NCBI RefSeq assembly: GCF_003386195.1
Contig: NZ_QRDX01000001.1
Span: 124,001 to 188,000 of the forward strand
Source of the DNA: Seonamhaeicola aphaedonensis
GTDB lineage: Bacteria; Bacteroidota; Bacteroidia; Flavobacteriales; Flavobacteriaceae
Direction: 5' to 3'
DNA length: 64,000 bases
The stretch's first letter is position 1. Every line of letters starts with the position of its first letter. Positions 1-7,572 of this stretch are shown here, piece after piece. Made by a program: the position numbers and the translations under genes. Under the pieces are notes generated by a model. It searched no databases, was not told where the DNA came from, and saw only the letters and a program-made list of their open reading frames with translations.

Positions 1-2886
1 TATTAAATTTACATTACCAGACTCAGCACTTCTGAAGTCTAATAATTGATTAATTAGCTTTAATAGACGTGTTGAATTTTTATACATTATAGCATTTAAG
101 CGCTGTAGATATTTTGTATCATTACTTCCCTCCATAATCTGCTGTAGAGGTCCTATTATAAGGGTTAATGGTGTTCTTAATTCATGAGAAATATTTGTAA
201 AAAACCTTAATTTCATCTGATTCATCTCTTCAGACTTTTCATGTAAGGCACTTTCCAATTTTATTTGATTCTTTAGCTTTATTTGATTCCATCTTACTCT
301 ATTTACTATAAAACCAATGACTCCTAAAAGCAAAACAAAAAATACAATTGCAGTAGTTGTTAGGTACCAAGGTGGTGTAATTGTTATCATTATTTCCTTA
401 GGAACATCACTCCAAACAGAAGAACTATTAGAACCATATACTTTAAAAATATAATCTCCGGGAGGTACGTTTGTATAAGATGCAAATTTACGCTCTTGAC
501 CTATTGTATTGTGCGAATTTTCCTCAAAACCTTCTAAAACAAATTTGTACCTGTTTTTTTTGGGGTTAGAAAAGTGCATGCTTGAAAATTCAAATTCAAA
601 AGAATTTAAATGATGTGGTAATACAATTTTTTCTGTTTCATTTAACCCTTTATTTAATATGATTTTACCATCTACTTCTTCATTAACCCCTACAGGTTTA
701 TTAAATAGTTTGAAATCTGTAAGTGTAACCTGCGGCTTTTGAGAATTAACAGTTAAATTATTAGGGTAAAAAAATGTAAATCCACCTACACCACCACATA
801 TCATCATTCCTGATTTTGTGAATTCCATGGCATTATCTACAAATTGATCCACATCAAACCCATCTTCTTTTTCAAAATATATTATTTTTCCAGTACTAGG
901 GTTTAACTTAGAAATTTGTCTTGTATGAATCGACCATATGTTGCCTTTAAAATCTTCTTTTACTTGAGTGACAACATTACTCGGCAAACCATTTTCAACT
1001 GTATAATTTGTAAATTTAAAATCATTTTTATTTGAATAACTTAAGCAATTTAACCCACCCCCGTAAGTACCAAAATATAAATCACCATTTTTAGCTTGAT
1101 GAATATCTAGTATATGGCTACTACTTAAGGTATTTTGATTCTCAGGGTTGCTATAAAATTTTTCAAAAGTTACTTCCCCTGTAGAGGAGCGGTTTAATTT
1201 ATTTAAGCCGTCAACTGTTCCCACCCAAATATTACCTTGTTGGTCTTCTAAAATATCCCTTATGTTATTGCTAGACAAGCTTGTAGAATCTCTTAAAGAT
1301 GCATTGTAATTAGTGGTGTAGTAGGAGTTGGTTTCCTTATTAAAACTCATTTTTATTAAACCTTTTTCCCAAGGTCCAAACCAGATATTTCCTTTTCTGT
1401 CTTCCTCAATAGCAAAAACCCGACTATCTATTTTATTTCCTAAATAATCTTTTACACCATCAATTTCTTTAATGTTATATGTTTTAGATGTCTCATTGTA
1501 ATCTATTTTAAATAAACCATTTAAAGCGCCCACCCATATAGCACCTTCTCTATCACTTATTAAGCGTTTTACTTCTGGGAAAAATGTGGCTTTATTTTTT
1601 TTTATGTCACTAATTGAATCTAAATATATTATTGGGGAAACAGATGTACTGGAAACATTATTTCTGAATATGTTTTTATCTAGACCTGCAATAATTCCTT
1701 TCTGTGTTCCAAACCAAAAATTACCCTTTTTATCTTCGCAGAGGGTAACTATTTGAGATTTAAATAACTGTGATGAATACTCAGTACTTAAATACTCGGT
1801 TGAATTGTAAAAAGAATGACTTTCTAAATCCATTTTAAACAAACCATTAGTTAAAGCACACAACCACAACACATTGGAGTTGTCAATGAAGATTTTTTGA
1901 ATATCTTGATTATCTATTAGGTTTTTTAATTGTTTGTTTTTTGATAAATTTTGAATTTCTCCAGATTCATCATTATAGTTTAAAAGCAATCCGTTTCCTG
2001 CTATCCATATTCTACCTTCTTTATCACCAGACATATTAACAAGCCGTTGCTCTTTTAATTGGTTAAGAGCTATACTGTTTTTAAGATTTATTGTTTTGGA
2101 TTCAATAACTTTTAAATTGTCGTTTAATTTTATTTTTAACAACTCAAGGTCTTCATTTACAATCCATAACGTATTATTCGGATATTCTAAGATATCAAGA
2201 GCAGTACGTTCACTATCAAACAATGATTCTGTATAATCTGTAGCATCAATAGATAGTTTTGGGGTTGTCCCATCTCTTACAATGTCAATTTGATGTAGCT
2301 TAACAGTCTTAGATGGTGTTAAAAACCAAAATTTACCATTTGCAGATGGTTTAATGTTTTTAATATCTAGTTTAAACCCACCATATTTATTCAAGAAAAA
2401 CTCATATTTTAATTTACCTTGATTATCAATTTCAAAAAGCTTTATACCATCTAGAGAATCAATAAAGAAAATTCCCGATTCAGACTGATATATACTGTTT
2501 TTACCAGTAAATACAGGGTTAGCACCTGTCTCAAAATAAGTATTAATAATTCCTGTATCTGGATTTATTCTATTAAGACCCGCTATGGTTCCTACCCATA
2601 TATAGCCATCTTTATCTTCAAACAGCTTAAGTATAACACTACTACTTAAACCCTTATCGTCTACACCATAGTTATATAACTTCATGGAATAGCCATCGTA
2701 CTTATTAACTCCATTTAAAGTAGCAAACCACAAGTAACCGTTCTTGTCTTGAATAATGCTAGTAACCCTATTATGGGATAACCCTTCTTCTGCACCCGTT
2801 TGATGTAACCGCCATTGCGAAAACATAGAGGTATAAATGAGTAAAAAAAAGACCGTAAAGTAAAACTTTCTTATGGATAAAATCAT
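1..2886 (-). CDS. Hybrid two-component system sensor (HTCS), C-terminus cut by window edge
   Basis: The frame is open from the ATG at 2886 to base 1 (962 codons). It starts with a short hydrophobic signal peptide (about residues 5-22). A long region of beta-propeller repeats follows, with recurring phrases such as GYLWFATLNGVNKYDG and GYIWVGTIAGLNRI. A Y_Y_Y-type domain ends in PPW, and a membrane helix lies near residues 843-862. The HisKA dimerisation domain has the H-box NISHELRTPLTLI with the phospho-acceptor near His901. The ATPase, receiver and AraC-type parts expected of an HTCS lie outside the window. Family knowledge: such sensors bind a glycan fragment in the periplasm and switch on the neighbouring PUL. 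It is the likely activator of the sulfatase/rhamnosidase genes here (inference). Confidence 0.93.
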   Translation of the reverse strand, partial: MILSIRKFYFTVFFLLIYTSMFSQWRLHQTGAEEGLSHNRVTSIIQDKNGYLWFATLNGVNKYDGYSMKLYNYGVDDKGLSSSVILKLFEDKDGYIWVGTIAGLNRINPDTGIINTYFETGANPVFTGKNSIYQSESGIFFIDSLDGIKLFEIDNQGKLKYEFFLNKYGGFKLDIKNIKPSANGKFWFLTPSKTVKLHQIDIVRDGTTPKLSIDATDYTESLFDSERTALDILEYPNNTLWIVNEDLELLKIKLNDNLKVIESKTINLKNSIALNQLKEQRLVNMSGDKEGRIWIAGNGLLLNYNDESGEIQNLSKNKQLKNLIDNQDIQKIFIDNSNVLWLCALTNGLFKMDLESHSFYNSTEYLSTEYSSQLFKSQIVTLCEDKKGNFWFGTQKGIIAGLDKNIFRNNVSSTSVSPIIYLDSISDIKKNKATFFPEVKRLISDREGAIWVGALNGLFKIDYNETSKTYNIKEIDGVKDYLGNKIDSRVFAIEEDRKGNIWFGPWEKGLIKMSFNKETNSYYTTNYNASLRDSTSLSSNNIRDILEDQQGNIWVGTVDGLNKLNRSSTGEVTFEKFYSNPENQNTLSSSHILDIHQAKNGDLYFGTYGGGLNCLSYSNKNDFKFTNYTVENGLPSNVVTQVKEDFKGNIWSIHTRQISKLNPSTGKIIYFEKEDGFDVDQFVDNAMEFTKSGMMICGGVGGFTFFYPNNLTVNSQKPQVTLTDFKLFNKPVGVNEEVDGKIILNKGLNETEKIVLPHHLNSFEFEFSSMHFSNPKKNRYKFVLEGFEENSHNTIGQERKFASYTNVPPGDYIFKVYGSNSSSVWSDVPKEIMITITPPWYLTTTAIVFFVLLLGVIGFIVNRVRWNQIKLKNQIKLESALHEKSEEMNQMKLRFFTNISHELRTPLTLIIGPLQQIMEGSNDTKYLQRLNAIMYKNSTRLLKLINQLLDFRSAESGNVNLI

Positions 2887-3189
2887 TTATAGTTTAAAAC
2901 CTTTGTTAAATACTTTGCTAAATATAAGTATAAACAATTTCTAATTTACCTTGATAAAACACAAATTCTATCAAGTCGTTTTAATTTGAAATATTGAATC
3001 TGAGCTTATAAACTAAAATCATAAAACAATCATTCGTGTGTCTAAAACTATATATTTAGATTTAAGTTAATGCTCCAAAAAACAACTTAAGTTGTGATTT
3101 TAAAAAGTAAAAGAATAGAACTAACCTAATGCCCAATTAAAGTATGATAAGTAAGTTTTATCTTTTAGTAAAAATTTGAAACAACTATT
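2887..3189. other. Intergenic region between HTCS and GntR genes
   Basis: This 303-base AT-rich stretch has no coding sequence that I can support. It should hold the HTCS promoter on the minus strand. A short palindrome (ACAACTTAAGTTGT, 3082-3095) followed on the minus strand by a T-run could be a weak terminator for the upstream GntR gene. Confidence 0.5.
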
Positions 3190-4236
3190 TTATGCAGATG
3201 CTCTATGGATAAAATTGAAAGGTACTTTATATTTTCCTCTTTCCTTGTTTAAAATCATTTTGGCCGCCATATCTCCCATAACATTAAAGTCTGTAGATAC
3301 TACTGAAATTCCAAAAAGATTTTTAAGAGGTGTATCGTTATAAGAAATAACACCAATGTCTTCTCCAAGTTTAAATTCTTTCTCTCTCGCTTGTTCTACA
3401 AAAGTAACCAATTCCGACTCTTCGATAATAATGTATAAATCTCCTTTATTTATGTTCATGTCAAGAGATACTTCGTCTATTATCTCAAAATCAAATTGAT
3501 GTGTGTCACAAAACCTTCTAAAGCCATAAAAAATTCTTCTAGGATATGGGTAAATTGATTCTTGGGGATATACCAATATTATTTTTTGGTATTTTTTTAA
3601 TATGTGTAGCCCTTCTGTCAATGCACCGTATATATCCTTCTCGAAATCTTGATACACTGTTATAATCTGGTTTTGATTTGATTCTAACGCATTATCCATT
3701 AAAATGAGTTTGTTCTCTGGTATTTTCTTTAAAGCATTAGAAACTTTTGGAGTCATGCTAGTGTGCTCCAAATTCTCTGTTTTAAAATGAGGCATAATCA
3801 CATAATAATCATAAGACAATTTGTGCTTGTCCAGTAGGTTTAAAAATAGTGTTTCATCTCCATTATAAATATGGATATCTGTATGTGCATTTTCTCCAAT
3901 AGAATCAGCAAAGGCATTATATATTTTCATTTTATAAGCACTCAACTTATTAATTAAAAATAAAATATTAATCTTAGATATAAGTTCTGTTCTTGCTATG
4001 TAAAAACCTTTGCCCCTTATAGAAGAAATGACATTGCGCTCTTTTAAAATATTATATGCTTTTTCAACGGTGTCACGAGACACAAATAAATTTTCGCTAA
4101 AACTATTGATTGATGGAATTTTTTGATCCATAACTAAATTTCCAACGGAAATATTATGAATTATAGATTTAACAATTTGCTCATATTTAGATTCTCTTGA
4201 TTGGTCATCGATTTTAATAAATTCTGTTATTTCCAT
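3190..4236 (-). CDS. GntR-family regulator with LacI-type sugar-binding domain
   Basis: The first 75 residues form a GntR winged helix (SKYEQIVKSIIHNISVGNL, then KIPSINSFSENLFVSRDTVEKAYNIL and RGKGFYIA). The rest, about 255 residues, resembles the periplasmic-binding-protein fold of LacI regulators (IGVISYNDTPLKNLFGISVVSTD near the end). Regulators of this build usually respond to a free sugar or sugar acid. Its place between the HTCS and the first sulfatase suggests control of rhamnose catabolism or of the PUL (inference). A perfect 8-bp inverted repeat lies 43 bases upstream of its start and may be its own operator. Confidence 0.88.
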   Translation of the reverse strand: MEITEFIKIDDQSRESKYEQIVKSIIHNISVGNLVMDQKIPSINSFSENLFVSRDTVEKAYNILKERNVISSIRGKGFYIARTELISKINILFLINKLSAYKMKIYNAFADSIGENAHTDIHIYNGDETLFLNLLDKHKLSYDYYVIMPHFKTENLEHTSMTPKVSNALKKIPENKLILMDNALESNQNQIITVYQDFEKDIYGALTEGLHILKKYQKIILVYPQESIYPYPRRIFYGFRRFCDTHQFDFEIIDEVSLDMNINKGDLYIIIEESELVTFVEQAREKEFKLGEDIGVISYNDTPLKNLFGISVVSTDFNVMGDMAAKMILNKERGKYKVPFNFIHRASA

Positions 4237-4278
4237 TTTATTAAAGTTTAAAAGTTAGAGTGTTAGAATATTTAGTTG

Positions 4279-4312
4279 GTAAACATGTTGCGTTCTAGTG
4301 AAAAATGTTTAC
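4279..4312. promoter_or_regulatory. Inverted repeat, candidate GntR operator
   Basis: GTAAACAT (4279-4286) and ATGTTTAC (4305-4312) form a perfect 8-bp inverted repeat with 18 bases between the arms. It sits just upstream of the GntR start at 4236. Repeat geometry and position suit autoregulation, but binding by this protein is inference. Confidence 0.45.
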
Positions 4313-4364
4313 TACAATATTATAATGTTCTTGCTGTTTCCTTAAGGAGATATGTTTTTGACAA

Positions 4365-4416
4365 GGGGGTAAAAGGCTACTTTTACAGGGGTATATGTTT
4401 TTAATTTAGGGGGTAA
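4365..4416. repeat. Three G-run direct repeats with exact 22-bp spacing
   Basis: The + strand has G-run/TA units in which the T after the G-run falls at 4370, 4392 and 4414, exactly 22 bases apart (two helical turns). The first and third read GGGGGTAAA, the middle one AGGGGTATA. A perfect palindrome GTAAAAG-gcta-CTTTTAC (4369-4386) overlaps the first unit. The block is upstream of the GntR gene and looks like a multimeric regulator site. Which protein binds is unknown. Confidence 0.45.
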
Positions 4417-4597
4417 ATGTGTAAGTCTAGCAACCTTTATGGTTAAGAAATCAACTATCTAGAAGGGTTTATAAAGAAACTAATATCTCTCTCTATGACT
4501 TTAAGTAACGACTGAAATGCTAGTTGTTTGTAGTATCTAAATAATCTTAAGTGTTTATTTATTAGTCTAATAAATAGATTAAAAAAGAGTATGTTTT

Positions 4598-5577
4598 AAC
4601 CCGTTGTGCATTTTAAACAATGCTGATTTTAATATTGTTAATATTTCTTTCAAAGATAAACCTGTTTATGTATTGCACCACAGTTAAGGCTGTTATCTTG
4701 GATAGTATTCTGGTCTTGAAGCCTTCAAAAGACTTGGCATAGTTGCGCCTTATCATAAACTGGTCGCAAAGTTGTGAGAAGAGCGTTTCAATTCGTTTCC
4801 TCGATTTTCTAAAAACAAAAGGCTGCCTTTTGTGGTCGTATTGGTTTGTTCTCATTGGGGTTGAGAGTTTTATGTTGCAGCTTTGAAAAAGATTGAGTTG
4901 TACTTTTGCCGATAAATAGCCTTTGTCCCCAATTAATGTACAGTCATTTAGTTGTGCTTTAATGTCTTTTAGGTAATTAATGTCGTGCACCGATGCTGGT
5001 GATAGGTCGATGCTATGGGATACGCCTCTGACCGAGCATACCGCGTGCAATTTATAACCATAGTATGTCGAGCTTTGGGCTGCGCAATACCCTTTATCGG
5101 GTTGCGAGTACTGATTTTCTCTGCATATTGTTGAACGCCCACTTCTTGAGAGTTTGCAAACCTCCAAAGGCATACTATCTACAATGAAAACATCCTCAAA
5201 CTCATTGAAATCAAAAGCTAACCTTGAGCGAATATCTTCGATATGGCAAGCCAACCTCCTCCTTCTCCTGTTGTAAACGCTACGCTCAATTTTGGCGAGC
5301 AGTGTTTTTGGCAACTTTCTAAACAAGTCATTTTCACTATCAATACCTAAATATTCAGAGGTTAAACTAAGGCTAACTAACTCTAAATCGGTCATTTTAG
5401 GCTGACGCCTTTGACATGCTATCAACTGTTGTTCTGATATGTTTTGTAAAACTTCCAATATTCTTTCGTAAATTGCGTTTAAGTTGTTCATTGTTGATGT
5501 TTTATAGCTAAAACAATTTACTGATTATCAGTAAGATGAACAACTTTTTTGTTTTAAATCATAATGCACAACGGGTT
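4598..5577 (-). mobile_element. IS982-family insertion sequence, intact copy
   Basis: The ends are a perfect 15-bp inverted repeat (AACCCGTTGTGCATT) at 4598 and 5577. A 7-bp direct repeat ATGTTTT flanks the element (4591-4597 and 5578-5584), which is the target duplication. The 980-bp length and single transposase fit the IS982 family. The right duplication overlaps the stop codon of the sulfatase gene at 5583-5585, so the insertion abuts that gene without breaking it. Intact ends and duplication argue for a recent insertion. Confidence 0.93.
4613..5491 (-). CDS. IS982-family transposase
   Basis: This 292-residue DDE transposase fills the element. The catalytic triad is readable as Asp105 (VFIVDSMPLEVCKL), Asp189 (LIGDKGYLS) and Glu235 (RKRIETLFSQL). 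The family phrases GYCAAQSS and YGYKLHAVC are present. The reading frame is complete and free of stops, so the element may still be active. It is clearly related to the dead copy at 16.7 kb, but the two proteins differ at many positions, so one is not a recent duplicate of the other. Confidence 0.95.
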   Translation of the reverse strand: MNNLNAIYERILEVLQNISEQQLIACQRRQPKMTDLELVSLSLTSEYLGIDSENDLFRKLPKTLLAKIERSVYNRRRRRLACHIEDIRSRLAFDFNEFEDVFIVDSMPLEVCKLSRSGRSTICRENQYSQPDKGYCAAQSSTYYGYKLHAVCSVRGVSHSIDLSPASVHDINYLKDIKAQLNDCTLIGDKGYLSAKVQLNLFQSCNIKLSTPMRTNQYDHKRQPFVFRKSRKRIETLFSQLCDQFMIRRNYAKSFEGFKTRILSKITALTVVQYINRFIFERNINNIKISIV

Positions 5578-5582
5578 ATGTT

Positions 5583-7115
5583 TTAATTAAGTTCTATCTT
5601 TTTTACACCTTTATAACCCCCTGCTTGTACACCAATACTTTCTGGAGCGAATTTGGAAGGGTCAAATGTCTTATTTGGTATAGGTATTACAGCATTAGAT
5701 TCAGCTATACGATTTTCAATTATTTTATCTAGTTCGATTATTTTTTCAGGGTATACCTCAGAAAGGTCATTGTGTTCGCCAATATCCCATTTTAAGTTAT
5801 AAAGTCGATAACCGTGTTTAAAATCTTTACCTAAGTGAAAGATTCGAATTAATTTCCAATCTCCTGAACGAACAGAAATTGAAGCCGGCAACCAATCTGG
5901 TACCTTTGGTTGATGAGGAAAAAATGTAATAATCCCATCTCTTTCAATGGTTTCTCCTTTTAACGTAGGTGTTATATCCATACCATCAACAATATGATCT
6001 TTGGGCAGAGGTATATTTGTTAGATTTAAAAGTGTTGGATAAAAATCTATAGATTGGATTATTTGATCTGATTTTGTTCTAGGAGTTGCTACACCTGGAC
6101 AAGATATTATAGTTGGTACTCTAATACCGCCCTCATACAAGGTTGCTTTCCCCCCTCGCAGAGGTCTATTACTTGTTGGTGGAGTAATATATTTTTCTCC
6201 TGAGGGTAAAAAATCAATGATGCCATTATACATGTTTCCACCGTTGTCACTTGTAAAAACAATAATGGTATTATCTGCAAGACCTAATCTGTCAATCTCA
6301 TCTAACAATCTCCCTACTGCTTGGTCTAAAGAATGTATCATAGCTGCATATGTAGAAGAATGTTGCAAATCTGTTAGGTCTACTTTAGAACTATAATATT
6401 TTTTTAAGGTTTCTTTGGCATCAAAAGGGGCATGTACAGAAAATTGCCAGTAGTTCATAAAAAAAGGTTTAGACTTATCTACATTTCTTAACCAAGAAAC
6501 AGCTTCCTCTGCCATTCTATCCTCTATATGTTCTTGGGCATATTTTTCTTTAAAACTAGGGTATTTCCAAGGAGCCACAAAACTCTCTGCAGGCCCAGGA
6601 CCTGGCCAATGCGGTATATCAATATCAAAACCATGTTGCAACGGAGAATACGGTTCTCTTCCTAAATGCCACTTTCCAAAATGTGCCGTAGAATAGCCTG
6701 CCTTTTTAAATTGCTTTACTAAAGTGGGGAGTTTATTATCTAATCGCGATACCGAAATACAATTTACTGCCTTATTCTCACTATTTGGGTTTTCTTCAAG
6801 CGATGCCTTAAGCAATTCTTTTTCTAGGTGTGCTGTTGGCGCGGTAATACCTGTTCGTAAAGGTGTTTGCCCTGTTAAAATACTAGACCTAGTTGGAGAA
6901 CACAAAGGGCTTGCGGCATAGGCATTAGTATACGTTACGCCTCTTGCTGCTAATCGTTCTAAATTTGGCGTTTCGTAGAATTTAGTATTTCCGTATAAGG
7001 TTACATCGCTCCACCCTAAATCATCGGCTAAAATAAATACAACATTTGGTTTATCTTGTGCATTAGAATTTACAGTTAAGATGAATACAAAAAGTAAAAA
7101 AAATAGTTTTTTCAT
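5583..7115 (-). CDS. Secreted sulfatase (S1 family), CSPTR active site
   Basis: A type I sulfatase with a cleavable signal peptide (MKKLFFLLFVFILTVNSNAQ). The metal-binding start KPNVVFILADDLGW comes next, and then the formylglycine signature C72-S-P-T-R with SSILTGQTPLRTGI. The start is set at 7115 because the signal peptide begins there; an in-frame ATG at 7148 would add 11 residues before it. Family knowledge: a maturation enzyme turns the Cys into formylglycine, and the enzyme removes sulfate from a glycan. It is transcribed divergently from the GH78 gene at 7573, and its promoter carries the shared PUL element. The intact IS abuts its stop codon. Confidence 0.94.
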   Translation of the reverse strand: MKKLFFLLFVFILTVNSNAQDKPNVVFILADDLGWSDVTLYGNTKFYETPNLERLAARGVTYTNAYAASPLCSPTRSSILTGQTPLRTGITAPTAHLEKELLKASLEENPNSENKAVNCISVSRLDNKLPTLVKQFKKAGYSTAHFGKWHLGREPYSPLQHGFDIDIPHWPGPGPAESFVAPWKYPSFKEKYAQEHIEDRMAEEAVSWLRNVDKSKPFFMNYWQFSVHAPFDAKETLKKYYSSKVDLTDLQHSSTYAAMIHSLDQAVGRLLDEIDRLGLADNTIIVFTSDNGGNMYNGIIDFLPSGEKYITPPTSNRPLRGGKATLYEGGIRVPTIISCPGVATPRTKSDQIIQSIDFYPTLLNLTNIPLPKDHIVDGMDITPTLKGETIERDGIITFFPHQPKVPDWLPASISVRSGDWKLIRIFHLGKDFKHGYRLYNLKWDIGEHNDLSEVYPEKIIELDKIIENRIAESNAVIPIPNKTFDPSKFAPESIGVQAGGYKGVKKIELN

Positions 7116-7175
7116 TATGTCATTTTTAAAAATCTCAACTAAATCCATTCATTAATCTTTATAATTTAGCTGTAA

Positions 7176-7220
7176 CAATATTAATATAAATGAAATGAAA
7201 AAGCATCCTGTTGCTTCTGT
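7176..7220 (-). promoter_or_regulatory. Shared PUL promoter element, sulfatase side
   Basis: Read on the minus strand, ACAG (7217-7220) is followed by AAGCAACAGGATGC (7203-7216), 19 bases, and TAATATTG (7176-7183), a one-mismatch fit to the Bacteroidota -7 box TAnnTTTG. The 14-mer matches the one before GH78 at 12 of 14 positions, with identical spacing to the -7 box. The sulfatase start is 60 bases further on. Confidence 0.6.
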
Positions 7221-7474
7221 GAGAAGAACATGTCTTTTTATTTTTTGGTTTAGGTAAAGATTTAATCTTGAAATCTTAAATCATGATTTTTACTGACATC
7301 AAAACTTAAGTGTTTCACAAAGTACTTATAGATATCCCTGTTGAGTTTAATTTAGTGATATATCCCATTTCATCTTTAGTGTATATTTTGTAAAGTATCT
7401 ATTTTCTGTAGGTTTTATAGAAATGAAATTTCTTTCTCCTAGCATCAAAAAGCGCCTATTTATATGAATTTCCA

Positions 7475-7519
7475 ACAGAAACGACAGGATGCAAAAATCT
7501 ATTTTTAGTAATAAGTTTG
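7475..7519 (+). promoter_or_regulatory. Shared PUL promoter element, GH78 side
   Basis: ACAG (7475-7478) is followed by AAACGACAGGATGC (7479-7492), 19 bases, and a perfect -7 box TAAGTTTG (7512-7519). The start codon at 7573 lies 53 bases after the -7 box. Same layout as at 7.2, 17.7 and 31.1 kb. Confidence 0.65.
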
Positions 7520-7572
7520 TTGAACTAAAATCATTTCTTAATAATTCTTTAGTAATTAGTTAAAAAAGATAA

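Larger units (their letters stand above)
7116..7572. other. Divergent promoter region between sulfatase and GH78 genes
   Basis: This 457-base gap carries no gene. It holds two copies of the shared PUL promoter element, one facing each gene (7176-7220 on the minus strand and 7475-7519 on the plus strand). I see nothing else clear in the middle part. Confidence 0.7.
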
